A stretch of DNA of 64,000 bases from the NCBI GenBank assembly GCA_030038235.1, contig JASHPE010000191.1, forward strand, positions 1 to 64,000. Direction: 5' to 3'. This document shows, piece after piece, positions 8,952-18,716 of the stretch. Under the pieces are notes generated by a model. It saw only the letters and a list, made by a program, of their open reading frames with translations. It was not told where the DNA came from and made no database searches. The position numbers and the translations under genes were made by a program. The DNA comes from Terriglobia bacterium (GTDB lineage Bacteria; Acidobacteriota; Terriglobia; UBA7540). The number at the start of each line of letters is the position of its first letter. The first letter of the stretch is position 1.

Positions 8952-10799
8952 CTATACCGCGGCTTGTTGGTTGCGACGCTGATAAATCTCCTCAATCACG
9001 TCGCGGTAGCGCTCCTCCACCACCTTGCGCCGGACCTTCTGGGTGGGCGAAAGCTCGCCGGACGCAATAGTGAACTCGGTCGAGAGCAGAGCGATCTGGC
9101 GGACTCGTTCGTGCGGAGGCAGCGGCGCCATCAGGCGCTCCACCTGGTGCTCCATGAAGGCTTGCAGGCTGGGATGGCTCACCATCTGTTCCCGGTTCGT
9201 GCAGGGAATCCCGTGCTCGCGCGCATAGACTTCGAGTAACTGGAAGTTCGGCACGATCAGCGCGCTCACAAACTTGCGCTTGTCGCCGATCACGAGCACC
9301 TGCGCGATGTAAGGCTGGGTTTGGAACAGGTTTTCGAGCTTCTCCGGCGGCACGTACTTTCCGCCCGAGGTCTTGAAAAGGTGTTTCTTGCGCCCGGTGA
9401 TGGAGAGGAACTCGTCCCCATCGAGCATGCCGAGGTCGCCTGTGTGAAACCATCCATCCACGAAGGCTTCGCGATTCTCATCGTCGAGCTTGTAATAACC
9501 GGGCGAGACGTTAGGTCCGCGTACCAGGATTTCACGGCCGACGGTGCCTTCTTCATTCGAGTAGTCCTCACCGAGACGCACCTCCACGCCCGGAATCACG
9601 GGGCCGACTGTGCCCAGACGTGTACGATTCGGGAGGTTGACGGCAATCACCGGGGAGGTTTCAGTGAGGCCATAGCCCTCGTAGACCTTCAGTCCGACGG
9701 CCCAGAAGAAGCGCGCAATGTCCGGCGAAAGCGGCGCCGAGCCCGACATCATGATTCGCATGCGCCCACCCAGGCGCTCTCGAATCTTCGAAAAGACCAG
9801 GCGATCCGCCAAACGGCGCTTCAAGTCGAGACCGAAAGGCAACTTCCGCCCTTCCAGCCGGTAGGGGACCGTTTTTTCCCCCACACCCACGGCCCAACGG
9901 AAGATCTTTTGCTTCGAGGAAGGACCATGAACGATCATGCTCTCCACACGTTCGTGCACGCGCTCCAGCACCCGGGGCACAACGGCCATCAGGGTGGGCC
10001 GGACTTCGAGGAGATTCTGCGGCAGAGCATCGAAGCTTTCGGCGTACGCGATGCAAACGCCGGTTGAAAAACAGGCGAAATCGAGCATGCGTTGGAAGAT
10101 GTGGGACAGAGGCAGGAACGACATTTCCATGCCCCGCAGCTCCGAAGGGAACAATTGAACCGCCGCCTCGACATTGGAGGCGATGTTGGCGTGAGTAAGA
10201 ATCACGCCCTTGGGCTTGCCCGTGGTGCCGGACGTGTAGAGGATTGTGGCCACGTCCTGCGGCCTGGCCTTGCGAGCCGAATCGCGGAAGCGGGTCACCG
10301 CTTCGTCCTGGACCGGCGCGCCACGGACGACCTCCCACCACTGCTGGACGCCGGCGGTCGACGCCGCATTCACGGGATCCATCGCCAGCACGAAGCGCAA
10401 GTCGGGCAGTTGCGTGCTGATGTTGCAAATCTTGCGGAGCTGGTCGCCCGTCGAGACTACAATGCCCCGAGATCCCGAGTCGCGCAGGATGTATTCCAGG
10501 TCATCTTCGAGCAGCGTGGGATAAATGGGCACCGTGATGGCGCCCAGGCCAAGTGCGGCGTAGTCGGTCAGAGCCCATTCCACGCGATTGTCTGACAGGA
10601 TTGCGAGACGGTCGCCCGCCGAGAGGCCGAGATTCTCCAACCCCTTTGCCAGCGCCGCGACCGTCCGAAGCGCTTCCTCCGACGATACGGGCTTATAGGC
10701 GCCATCCCTCTTGGCAAGAAATGCGTCCGGCCTGGGGTAGCGCTCGATGGACGTGAGGAACAGCTCGTTCAGAGTGGTGATCGGCTCGGGGCTGGACAT
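8952..10799 (-). CDS. AMP-dependent long-chain fatty acid-CoA ligase
   Basis: The protein activates a fatty acid to its acyl-CoA through an acyl-adenylate. It carries the ANL-superfamily motifs in order: ATILYTSGTTGKPKGV (phosphate loop), EGYGLTETSP, GWFHTGDLG, and the hinge/C-terminal segment TGRKKHLFKTSGGKYVPPEKLE. The long form and the C-terminal LSPTQKVRRKVVEERY fit FadD15-like long-chain synthetases. The ORF can be extended to a TTG at 10862, but the ATG at 10799 gives the natural N-terminus MSSPEPITTLNELF and is preferred, leaving 615 aa. It stands alone between the LMF-like gene and a TPR gene. Confidence 0.92.
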   Translation of the reverse strand: MSSPEPITTLNELFLTSIERYPRPDAFLAKRDGAYKPVSSEEALRTVAALAKGLENLGLSAGDRLAILSDNRVEWALTDYAALGLGAITVPIYPTLLEDDLEYILRDSGSRGIVVSTGDQLRKICNISTQLPDLRFVLAMDPVNAASTAGVQQWWEVVRGAPVQDEAVTRFRDSARKARPQDVATILYTSGTTGKPKGVILTHANIASNVEAAVQLFPSELRGMEMSFLPLSHIFQRMLDFACFSTGVCIAYAESFDALPQNLLEVRPTLMAVVPRVLERVHERVESMIVHGPSSKQKIFRWAVGVGEKTVPYRLEGRKLPFGLDLKRRLADRLVFSKIRERLGGRMRIMMSGSAPLSPDIARFFWAVGLKVYEGYGLTETSPVIAVNLPNRTRLGTVGPVIPGVEVRLGEDYSNEEGTVGREILVRGPNVSPGYYKLDDENREAFVDGWFHTGDLGMLDGDEFLSITGRKKHLFKTSGGKYVPPEKLENLFQTQPYIAQVLVIGDKRKFVSALIVPNFQLLEVYAREHGIPCTNREQMVSHPSLQAFMEHQVERLMAPLPPHERVRQIALLSTEFTIASGELSPTQKVRRKVVEERYRDVIEEIYQRRNQQAAV

Positions 10800-11050
10800 T
10801 CTGAAAGACCGCGCTCTGTGCCCACTGCGGGCTCGACGAACTTCCGAAGGTCCGAGTGGCAATGCTTGAGTTGACCTCGGGCCGCGTCCCTCGAGTACGA
10901 GTCTGGTGAACTGCGTCGCGCCGGGTCGTGTTTACTCTAGCACTGATCGGTCAAAAAGGGGGATAGATCAGCTATGTGATGGCGTTACGAACAATCACTT
11001 TGACAGCCCCGAAGGCACCCACAACCGACTACCGGCCACCGACCGCCGCC

Positions 11051-11878
11051 CTACCTGCCGGAGCGGAACTCGTGCTCCAATCGGCTGCGAGCTTCATTCT
11101 GGTTTTCGGCGAGTTCCGGTCCGTGAGCCGGGTCCGCGGGCAGGCTGAGGACTTTCTCGTAAAGCTGCCGGGCCTCATCGCGCCGGCCAACCGCCAGGTA
11201 ATCGTCTCCCAGATAAAGTAGTGAGAATGAGTCAGTGGGAAAGCGCCTCAAGCAGTCTTCGAGCAATTGAATCGACCGCTGCTTGTCGCCGCCTTTGAAG
11301 AAGGGCGCGCGATAGTAGAGCCGCGCGAGCGTGCGCTGGCCCGCAGCCTGTTCGTAATTGGGGTCGAGCTTGACCACCGTCTCCATCTCGGCTCGAATGG
11401 TATCGAGCAAGCGCAGCCCCTTGATCCATCCTTCTTCCTCCGCCAGCAGCCCGTAGTTGGCGCCCAGCCAGAAGTGACCCTCCACCCGGTCCTTTTGAAG
11501 CGACACGGCACGCCGGCCGGCATCGACTCCCGCCTCAAAAGTGCGGATCGCTTGCTTGTCATCGTTCTTGTCATCCTGTTGCCGGCCAATAAAGTTGTCC
11601 AGCCTCGCCATGCGCCACCAGGCGTCGTAATTGTTGGGATCCTGAGACAACACGTCGCGCAGCACCCGGCTACACTGCTCGGCTTTCACCATATCACCGC
11701 GCTGCTGGTAAAGATTATCCGCTGTCGCCAGGCGCGTCGGGGTGGGATCGGGAACCGGCACAGCTCCCGCAAGCGCGGGTGGCACACAGACGGACGCCAA
11801 TGCCAGGATCGCCAGACCTCCGGCCTGCATCTTCAGATTGCGTAAGGGACACACCCGGTGGGGAAATCGCAGACTCAT
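11051..11878 (-). CDS. secreted tetratricopeptide-repeat protein
   Basis: A signal peptide is visible (hydrophobic GGLAILALASVCVPPALAGA after a basic N-region), so the protein is exported. The mature part is a run of TPR-like helices: EQCSRVLRDVLSQDPNNYDAWWRMA, GRRAVSLQKDRVEGHFWLGANYG, ETVVKLDPNYEQAAGQRTLARLYY and RRDEARQLYEKVLSLP. The GHFWLGANYGLLAEEEGW segment recalls the TRAP-transporter-associated T component (TatT) family, but that link is weak. A GTG at 11881 directly precedes the ATG chosen here. No partner gene is adjacent. Confidence 0.75.
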   Translation of the reverse strand: MSLRFPHRVCPLRNLKMQAGGLAILALASVCVPPALAGAVPVPDPTPTRLATADNLYQQRGDMVKAEQCSRVLRDVLSQDPNNYDAWWRMARLDNFIGRQQDDKNDDKQAIRTFEAGVDAGRRAVSLQKDRVEGHFWLGANYGLLAEEEGWIKGLRLLDTIRAEMETVVKLDPNYEQAAGQRTLARLYYRAPFFKGGDKQRSIQLLEDCLRRFPTDSFSLLYLGDDYLAVGRRDEARQLYEKVLSLPADPAHGPELAENQNEARSRLEHEFRSGR

Positions 11879-12001
11879 CACTCGACAAAGCTCCCGACGG
11901 CTGGAGCGAGCGTGGCTCAGTCCCGGAAGGTAAATTCAAGGTTTACAGCAAAACTTAAATTAACATGGCATAAACAGACCTGTCAATGCGGGGGTAGTGA
12001 C

Positions 12002-12268
12002 TCAGTGACTCAGCACGGTGCGGGCTTGCGTACCGACCAGTCGCGCAACTCCCGCAGCGATGGTCCCGAACAGCATGCCGATCACAATTGTCGTCGCCAC
12101 CCAGTTGATCAGCTGCGCAAAAAACGCCAGCCACAGGTACTTGGGCCAGAAGCCGATCCTTGCGGGAAGATCCGGGGGTACGGCGTCGTAATGGATGCCG
12201 CGGCTGCGTCAAACGGAACCAGTACACGAACAGATAGCGGACGACGAGTTTTGGAACTGTTTGTAATA
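12002..12268 (-). pseudogene. possible remnant of a small membrane protein
   Basis: On the minus strand one frame reads VPKLVVRYLFVYWFRLTQPR and a second frame continues GIHYDAVPPDLPARIGFWPK, then a strongly hydrophobic stretch YLWLAFFAQLINWVATTIVI, ending at a TGA at 12002. The join needs a frame change near 12200. No start codon with a ribosome binding site was found. Two hydrophobic helices suggest the C-terminal part of an inner-membrane protein. The rest of the 11.9-12.57 kb interval holds no gene I can support; it is less GC-rich and contains the upstream region of the following peptidase. Confidence 0.3.
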
Positions 12269-12576
12269 GCCTAGATGTTAGGGCCTACATTGATAACGAC
12301 GACGACTTGACTGTCGGTGTTGGTATTGGCGGCTATTCCGTGGCGGGCGGCGAATCCCGCATCAAGCCAAAAGGCCAGCGGGGTAAAAATTACGAAACGA
12401 AACCGTCAGGTGATTGAAAACAAGGCACTTAATTTTTGCGCGAGATGGAAAGCCGCCGCGGTATCGACTACACAAGTAGCCGCGATTCCATCATGCTCAC
12501 GAATGAGGCTGGAATGTTTGACCGAATCGGTGACATACTCAGAGGCGTTTTTTGAGGACACTCGACGGAGGTGGCG

Positions 12577-14856
12577 ATGGGGCGAAGGGGGTTTCTGGCT
12601 GTTCCGGCGTTGGCTGCGATTCTGACGATGGCGGCTGCGCCGCCCAACGACGATCATCTGGCAGGATACTCGGACGCCGCCGCGCGTACCGAGCGCGATT
12701 GGGAAGCGAAGTTTCAGGCTCTGCCTTCCCCGGACAACATTCGCGAGTACAACCGCCGGCTCTCGGCGCGTCCGCATCATGTCGGCTCGCCTTACGACAA
12801 GGACAACGCCGAGTGGATCCTCTCCAAGTACAAGGAATGGGGCTGGGACGCGCACATCGAGACATTCAAGGTCCTGTTCCCGACGCCCAAGGAGCGAGTT
12901 CTCGAACTCGTGGCGCCCACAAAGTTCACCGCTAGGCTTGAGGAGCCGACGGTGGCTCAAGACCCGACGTCGAGCCAGCACGACGAGCAGCTTCCCACCT
13001 ACAACGCGTACTCGGCAGACGGCGACGTGACGGCTCCGCTGGTCTATGTGAATTACGGCGTGCCGGACGATTACGATCGCCTCGAACGCCTCGGCGTCTC
13101 CGTCAAGGGCGCAATCGTGATTGCGCGCTACGGCGCGAGCTGGCGCGGCATCAAGCCCAAGGTGGCGGCCGAGCACGGCGCCGTCGGCTGCATCATCTAC
13201 TCCGATCCCCGTGAGGACGGCTACTTCCAGGGCGACATTTTCCCCCAAGGCGCCTGGCGTCCGCCGGAAGGAGTGCAACGCGGGAGCGTGATGGACATGA
13301 CGCTCTACTCCGGCGATCCGCTCACGCCCGGCGTGGGCGCGACGGAAGACGCAAAGCGCCTGCCGCTCGATCAGGTGAAGGTCTTGACGAAAATCCCGAC
13401 GCTGCCCATCTCCTATGCTGACGCCCAGCCGCTGCTCGCAGCGCTCGGCGGGGCAATGGCGCCGGACACCTGGCGCGGCGGCCTCGGCGTCACTTATCAC
13501 ATCGGACCCGGACCGGCCAAAGTCCATCTTAAGGTGAAGTTCAACTGGGACCTGAAGGCGATCAACGATGTGATCGCCAAAATCCAGGGCTCGACCGAGC
13601 CGGACGAGTGGATCATTCGCGGCAATCATCATGACGCTTGGGTGAACGGCTCCGAGGATCCCATCTCCGGTCAGACGCCCTTGCTCGAAGAAGCGCGCTC
13701 GCTCGGCGAATTGGTCAAGCAGGGCTGGCATCCGCGTCGAACCATCATCTACTGCTCGTGGGACGGCGAAGAGCCCGGACTGCTCGGGTCGACGGAGTGG
13801 GCGGAGACTCACGCCGATGAACTCGAGGCTCACGCCGCGGTCTACATCAACAGCGACTCGAACGGTCGCGGCTATCTCGGCATGAGCGGCTCGCACACGC
13901 TGGAAAAGTTCATCAATGGCGTCGCGCGTGACGTTGAAGATCCGGAGACCAAGCTGACCGCATGGAAGCGCGACCAGCTCCGGCGCATTGAGAACGCGCA
14001 CTCCCAGCAGGATCGCGACGAACTCCGCCAGCGAGCCGATCTGCGCATCGGCGCGCTGGGCTCGGGCTCGGATTACACACCTTTCCTGCAGCACCTCGGC
14101 ATCGCGTCGCTCGACCTCGGCTATGGTGGTGAAAACGGCGGCGGCATTTATCACTCCATCTACGACGATTTCTATTGGTACACGCACTTCGGCGATCCCA
14201 CATTCGTGTACGGACGCGCGCTCTCGCAAACTGCCGGAAGCGCGGTCATGCGCCTTGCCGACGCCGAACTGCTGCCGTTTGATTTCTCCGATTTCACCGA
14301 GACGGTTCGCGGCTACGTGACCGAAGTCGAGAAACTCGCCACCAGCGAGCGCGACGAGATTCGCGAGCGCAACAAGGAGCTCGATGAAGGCGTGTTCACG
14401 GCCACCGCCGATCCCACCAAGACTTCCGTTCCGCCCAAGCGCGAGGCTGAGCCGCCGCACCTGAATTTCGCGCCGCTCGAAAACGCGATGGACCTGCTGT
14501 CGGCGAGCTCCGAGCGCTATCAAAAGGCCCTCCGCAAAGCCGAAGAGCAAGGGGGCGCAACTCTGGACCATGCTTCGCTCGCCGATCTCAACCAGACTCT
14601 CATGGACAGCGAGCGCAAGCTGACTAGCACCGAGGGATTGCCGCGCCGGCCATGGTATCGCCATGAGATCTATGCGCCGGGCTACTACACCGGGTACGGC
14701 GTGAAGACGCTGCCGGCGGTGCGAGAGGCGATCGAGGAAAAGCACTGGGACGAAGCCGATCGGCAGATTCCGGTGGTGGCAAAAGTGCTCACCAATGAAG
14801 CTGCGCTCATCGACTCGGCGGCAGCCGCGCTGGAGAAGGCCGCCGGCACGCCTTAG
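12577..14856 (+). CDS. glutamate carboxypeptidase II-like M28 metallopeptidase
   Basis: This exported di-zinc peptidase (759 aa) has the three-domain layout of GCPII/transferrin-receptor-like proteins: a protease-associated domain (GAIVIARYGASWRGIKPKVA, near 190), the M28 catalytic core, and a C-terminal helical dimerisation domain. All expected metal ligands can be placed: His in NHHDAW, Asp in EDPISG, Glu-Glu in WDGEEPGLLGSTEW, Asp in YINSDSNGRG and His in GIYHSIYDD. The N-terminus MGRRGFLAVPALAAILTM looks like a Sec or weak Tat signal. The ATG at 12577 is preferred over GTG 12571 because ggagg lies 5 nt upstream. It probably trims peptides in the periplasm. Confidence 0.92.
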   Translation: MGRRGFLAVPALAAILTMAAAPPNDDHLAGYSDAAARTERDWEAKFQALPSPDNIREYNRRLSARPHHVGSPYDKDNAEWILSKYKEWGWDAHIETFKVLFPTPKERVLELVAPTKFTARLEEPTVAQDPTSSQHDEQLPTYNAYSADGDVTAPLVYVNYGVPDDYDRLERLGVSVKGAIVIARYGASWRGIKPKVAAEHGAVGCIIYSDPREDGYFQGDIFPQGAWRPPEGVQRGSVMDMTLYSGDPLTPGVGATEDAKRLPLDQVKVLTKIPTLPISYADAQPLLAALGGAMAPDTWRGGLGVTYHIGPGPAKVHLKVKFNWDLKAINDVIAKIQGSTEPDEWIIRGNHHDAWVNGSEDPISGQTPLLEEARSLGELVKQGWHPRRTIIYCSWDGEEPGLLGSTEWAETHADELEAHAAVYINSDSNGRGYLGMSGSHTLEKFINGVARDVEDPETKLTAWKRDQLRRIENAHSQQDRDELRQRADLRIGALGSGSDYTPFLQHLGIASLDLGYGGENGGGIYHSIYDDFYWYTHFGDPTFVYGRALSQTAGSAVMRLADAELLPFDFSDFTETVRGYVTEVEKLATSERDEIRERNKELDEGVFTATADPTKTSVPPKREAEPPHLNFAPLENAMDLLSASSERYQKALRKAEEQGGATLDHASLADLNQTLMDSERKLTSTEGLPRRPWYRHEIYAPGYYTGYGVKTLPAVREAIEEKHWDEADRQIPVVAKVLTNEAALIDSAAAALEKAAGTP

Positions 14857-14882
14857 GCCGCGCCCGCCGGCGTCAGAGGCGT

Positions 14883-14911
14883 CTGCCACGGGCCTGAATT
14901 CTGGGTATAAT
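14883..14911 (+). promoter_or_regulatory. sigma70-type promoter for the DUF2911 gene
   Basis: A perfect TATAAT (14906-14911) sits 17 bp downstream of ctgcca (14883-14888), which matches four of six positions of the -35 consensus. It is about 100 bp upstream of the DUF2911 start and lies in the only intergenic gap there. Confidence 0.5.
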
Positions 14912-15011
14912 TGCCTTTCCTGCCTAACCTCGCTGCTCTTGCGGGACGGTGGGATACCGTCAGCCGGCCGCCGGAGGCCGCGACGTTGAGGTCAAGTCGA
15001 AAAAGGAGAGA

Positions 15012-15539
15012 ATGATGAAACAACTGTTGACCCTTTTGTGCGCTCTCGGTCTCGGCGCCGCATTTGCAGCCCCGGCGATGGCGCAGGGTAATCCCCGTGG
15101 TACAAGCAGTGTTGCGCTGGGCAGCACGAAGGTGACGATCGAATACGGCCGGCCCTCGCTGAAGGGACGCAACGTCAACGACCTCCTTGGGCAACTGCCC
15201 GCTGGCCAGGTGTGGCGGCTGGGCGCGGACAAATCCACCACGTTTACCACCGCTGGCGATCTCGATTTCAGCGGCACCACGGTGCCCAAAGGCGAGTACA
15301 GTCTCTGGGCCCGCAAGGAGTCGGACAATAGCTGGAAGCTCGTCTTCAATTCGCAGCACGGGCAATGGGGCACCGATCATGATGCCTCTAAGGACGCGGT
15401 CGCCGTCGATCTGAAGCAGGAGAAGGCATCGTCTTCGGACGCAGAGGTGACCATCAAGCTGGAAAAGGAAGGCGACGGCGGCGAGTTCACGGTCCAGTGG
15501 GGCGATCTCGAGCTGTCGACGAATTTCACCGCGAAATAG
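15012..15539 (+). CDS. secreted DUF2911 family protein
   Basis: The protein begins MMKQLLTLLCALGLGAAFAAPAMAQG, a clear signal peptide with a cleavage site after AMA. The mature 150 residues carry the DUF2911 hallmarks: VTIEYGRPSLKGR, GQVWRLGADKSTTFTTAGDL, VPKGEYSLWA and WKLVFNSQHGQWG, ending in a beta-rich EFTVQWGDLELSTNF. The function of this family is unknown. It is common in Acidobacteriota and Bacteroidota. The start was set at 15012 by the upstream aaaggagag and by the signal peptide, which removes the 21-residue extension of the ORF track. Confidence 0.88.
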   Translation: MMKQLLTLLCALGLGAAFAAPAMAQGNPRGTSSVALGSTKVTIEYGRPSLKGRNVNDLLGQLPAGQVWRLGADKSTTFTTAGDLDFSGTTVPKGEYSLWARKESDNSWKLVFNSQHGQWGTDHDASKDAVAVDLKQEKASSSDAEVTIKLEKEGDGGEFTVQWGDLELSTNFTAK

Positions 15540-15704
15540 GCCGGTTATTATGGGGCAGCGCGAGACGCTCACTTCCCCGGCGCTCTCGCGCTCCGCCCTC
15601 AACCCAGCCCCGACCCAGCGAGCAAATCGCAAGCCCGCACTCCAAGCTCGTGGCGGCCGCTCGTGGCGTCCTCGTCGCATGGACGCCCACAAAGGAGGAC
15701 TATC

Positions 15705-17639
15705 ATGACAACGTTCCGCCGCTTTCATCTCGCCCTTCTGCTTCTTATTTTCTCGGCTACTCTGGTAGCCGCTGCGGGCGGGCCGCCGATCACCTTGAAT
15801 GTCGACGCCAGCGATATCGCTCTGAAGATCGTGCGCGTCCACATGGAGATTCCCGCTACGCCCGGGCCCATGACGCTCTACTATCCGAAATGGATTCCTG
15901 GCGAGCACGGGCCCGACGGGCCCATCACCTCCGTGACGGGACTTGACATGAAGGCCGGCGGCCAGACGGTGAGATGGAACCGCGATCTGCTGGACGTCTT
16001 CACGTTCCACGTCGATATTCCTCAAGGCGCGAGCAGCCTGGAGGTCGATTTCCAGTATCTGGAGCCGACGGGCCCGGGCGGCGCGTACACCGCCGGCCGT
16101 TCGGCGACCGATAAAATGGCGGTGATCGAATGGAACCAGGAGACGTTTTATCCGGCCGGCGCTCCGGCGAAGGAGATCATGCTCAAGCCCACGCTCCGTC
16201 TGCCGGAAGGATGGAAATACGGGACGCCGCTGCCGGTCGATCACGAGTCCGGTAACGAGATCGACTTCAAACCTGTGGAACTCGATCGCCTGGTGGATTC
16301 GCCGGTGATCATGGGCGAGTATTTCAACAACGTGGACGTGACGCCGCCCGGCGAACCCATTCATCATGAAATCGACCTGGCAGGCGACAGCGCCGCTTCC
16401 GTGGAGATGAGTCCTGATCTGCGCCAGCACCTGGTGAATCTGGTGGCGGAGTCCGGGAAGCTCTTCGGTACAAGGCACTATCGCGATTACCATTTCTTGT
16501 TGAGCTTGAGCGACCACGTGCAGCACTTCGGCCTCGAGCACCACGAATCGAATGACAGCCGCACCGGTGAAAACGGTCTCACGACCGGGCGCGTCGGGTT
16601 GGGCGGTCTGCTGCCGCACGAGTTCGTGCACTCCTGGAACGGGAAGTTCCGCCGCCCGGCCGATCTGGCAACGCCGGACTTCGAGCAGCCGATGAAGGAC
16701 GACTTGTTGTGGGTGTACGAAGGGCTCACCGATTATCTGGGGCCGATGCTGGCGGCGCGCAGCGGTCTTTGGACGCCGGACCTGTATCGAAACCACATCG
16801 CCGGCATCGCCGCCGAGCTCGGTCCCGGGCGTCCGGGGCGCACCTGGCGCGATCTGCAAGACACCACCTTCGCCGAGCTGATGCACGGCGGCTTCGGAGG
16901 CGGCTGGTTCAACTGGAAGCGCGGAAGCGACTACTACGATGAGGGCGATCTGGTGTGGCTCTGGGTGGACACCATCATTCGCAGCCAAACCAACGATCAG
17001 AAATCCATCGACGACTTTTGCCACATCTTTCACGGCGGTCCCAATGAGGGTCCGCAACTGAAGACCTACACCTTTGACGACGTCGTCGCCGCGCTCAACC
17101 AGGTTGCGCCTTACGACTGGGCGAAGTTCTTCCACGACCGCCTCGACTCGCTTTCGCCGGAGGCGCCGGTCGGCGGCATCGAGGCCGCGGGTTGGAAGGT
17201 GGAGTTCACGGACCAGCAGGGGCAAGGCGGACGAGGCGGGGGCGGCGGGGGCTTCGGCGGCAACTCTACGAACGCTATCTATTCCATCGGACTCAGCATC
17301 GCTGCCGAGGGCCGCGTGTCCGATTGCATCTGGAACAGTCCTGCGTTCAAAGCCGGAATGATTCCCGGCATGACGGTGCTGGCGATCAACGGTCGAAGAT
17401 TCACGCCTGAGCTGTTCGCCGCCGTGCTACGAGCCTCGAAAACCAGTAGCGATCCCATCGAGTTGCTCGTGGAAGACGACGATTACTTTAAGACCGTTCG
17501 CATCGATTACCACGGCGGCCCGCGCTTTCCGCACCTGGTCCGCATCGAAGGAAAGCCGGACCTGCTGAGCGAGATCATTAAGGCGCGGGCTCCACAACCA
17601 GAAACTTCTCCCGCCAAGGGCGATCATGATGAACAGTGA
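15705..17639 (+). CDS. M61 family peptidase with C-terminal PDZ domain
   Basis: This is an exported zinc peptidase of the glycyl-aminopeptidase (M61) family, 644 aa from the ATG that follows a strong aaaggaggac site. A hydrophobic signal segment (FHLALLLLIFSATLVAAAGG) is followed by the beta-rich M61 N-domain (YYPKWIPGEHGPDGPI), the HEFVHSWNGK zinc site with the downstream glutamate in YEGLTDYLG, and a C-terminal PDZ domain (SPAFKAGMIPGMTVLAINGR). A glycine-rich linker (QGGRGGGGGGFGG) separates the catalytic and PDZ parts. The neighbouring GCPII-like peptidase upstream suggests a role in peptide scavenging. Confidence 0.93.
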   Translation: MTTFRRFHLALLLLIFSATLVAAAGGPPITLNVDASDIALKIVRVHMEIPATPGPMTLYYPKWIPGEHGPDGPITSVTGLDMKAGGQTVRWNRDLLDVFTFHVDIPQGASSLEVDFQYLEPTGPGGAYTAGRSATDKMAVIEWNQETFYPAGAPAKEIMLKPTLRLPEGWKYGTPLPVDHESGNEIDFKPVELDRLVDSPVIMGEYFNNVDVTPPGEPIHHEIDLAGDSAASVEMSPDLRQHLVNLVAESGKLFGTRHYRDYHFLLSLSDHVQHFGLEHHESNDSRTGENGLTTGRVGLGGLLPHEFVHSWNGKFRRPADLATPDFEQPMKDDLLWVYEGLTDYLGPMLAARSGLWTPDLYRNHIAGIAAELGPGRPGRTWRDLQDTTFAELMHGGFGGGWFNWKRGSDYYDEGDLVWLWVDTIIRSQTNDQKSIDDFCHIFHGGPNEGPQLKTYTFDDVVAALNQVAPYDWAKFFHDRLDSLSPEAPVGGIEAAGWKVEFTDQQGQGGRGGGGGGFGGNSTNAIYSIGLSIAAEGRVSDCIWNSPAFKAGMIPGMTVLAINGRRFTPELFAAVLRASKTSSDPIELLVEDDDYFKTVRIDYHGGPRFPHLVRIEGKPDLLSEIIKARAPQPETSPAKGDHDEQ

Positions 17640-17666
17640 GGCAGATGGAACCGCGCGGAGACCACC

Positions 17667-18707
17667 ATGCGATATCGATTGCTGGGCAACACGGGTCTGA
17701 AGGTGTCGGAGATTTGCCTCGGCGCCATGACATTCGGCAGCCAGCCGGGACCCCGCACCGTGCCGGGCGCCGATGAGGCGGAGTCGCTCAGTGTTATTGC
17801 GCGATTCATCGAGCGGGGCGGCAACTTCATCGACACCGCCGATGTGTACGCCAACGGTCGCTCGGAGGAAATCGTCGGCAAGGCGCTCGCCGGACGGCGC
17901 GACAGCGTGGTGCTGGCGACCAAGGCGTTTTTCCCAAGCGGCGAGGGTCCGAATGACAAAGGCCTCTCGCGCAAGCACCTTTCGAGCGCGGTGGAAGCGA
18001 GTCTCCGGCGCCTGGCCACGGACTACATCGATCTTTACCAGGTCCACTGCTTCGATTCGCGCACGCCGCTCGAAGAGACGCTGTCGGCCCTTGACGATCT
18101 CGTCCGGCAGGGCAAGGTGCGCTACATCGGCTGTTCGAATTTCGGCGGCTGGCAGCTCGCCAAAGCTCTCGGAATCTCGGCGCAACGCGGATTCGAGCGA
18201 TTCGAGTGCCTGCAGCCACAGTACAGTCTGGTAGTGCGGGCGGCCGATCGTGAGCTGCTGCCGCTGTGCCGGTCCGAGAAAATCGGCGTGATCGCATGGA
18301 GCCCGCTGGCGGGCGGATTCCTCACCGGCAAGTATCGGCAGGGCGAAGCCGCGCCACCAGTCTCGCGTCTCGCGGACTCTGACCCCGCAGCGCGCGGCTG
18401 GACGGAGGGCTTCCTCACACCACACAACTTCGGCATTCTTTCGCAGCTCGAAGTTGCGGCGCGGTCGCTCGGCAAATCGCTCGCGCAGACGGCCCTCGGC
18501 TGGACGCTCGCCGTGCCGGGCATGACGGCGGTGATCATCGGCGCGCGCAATCTTCGCCAGCTCGACGACAATCTGGGCGCGGGTGGCTGGGATTTTCCGC
18601 GCGACTTCTGGCGGAAGCTCGACAAGGCAAGCGCGCTGCCGCTCGAGTATCCGCAGGATTTCCAGTCCTGGATCGAATCTGTCATCCACGGGGATCTTGG
18701 CGTCTGA
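17667..18707 (+). CDS. aldo/keto reductase
   Basis: This NADPH-dependent carbonyl reductase has an (alpha/beta)8 barrel and is 346 aa long. The catalytic tetrad can be assigned: Asp in FIDTADVY, Tyr in the same segment, Lys in VLATKAFF and His in YQVHCFD. The nucleotide-binding C-terminal segment VIIGARNLRQLDDNLGA is present. Its pattern fits the AKR subgroup including YajO/Tas-like proteins. It lies 27 bp after the M61 gene and 9 bp before deoB, with gcggagaccacc as ribosome binding site, so all three may be one transcript. The substrate cannot be told from the sequence. Confidence 0.92.
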   Translation: MRYRLLGNTGLKVSEICLGAMTFGSQPGPRTVPGADEAESLSVIARFIERGGNFIDTADVYANGRSEEIVGKALAGRRDSVVLATKAFFPSGEGPNDKGLSRKHLSSAVEASLRRLATDYIDLYQVHCFDSRTPLEETLSALDDLVRQGKVRYIGCSNFGGWQLAKALGISAQRGFERFECLQPQYSLVVRAADRELLPLCRSEKIGVIAWSPLAGGFLTGKYRQGEAAPPVSRLADSDPAARGWTEGFLTPHNFGILSQLEVAARSLGKSLAQTALGWTLAVPGMTAVIIGARNLRQLDDNLGAGGWDFPRDFWRKLDKASALPLEYPQDFQSWIESVIHGDLGV

Positions 18708-18716
18708 GGTGCGGTC

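Noticed and set aside
11955-12227. 90-aa minus-strand ORF as an intact gene
   Set aside because: After LTQPRHP its residues lose the hydrophobic pattern that continues in another frame; better explained as a frameshifted remnant.
12406-14889. 827-aa minus-strand ORF opposite the M28 peptidase
   Set aside because: Antisense of a gene with all catalytic motifs; the composition (many Arg/His/Gly) marks a shadow frame.
14853-17225. 790-aa minus-strand ORF over DUF2911 and M61
   Set aside because: Spans two well-supported + strand genes and has no domain; a shadow.
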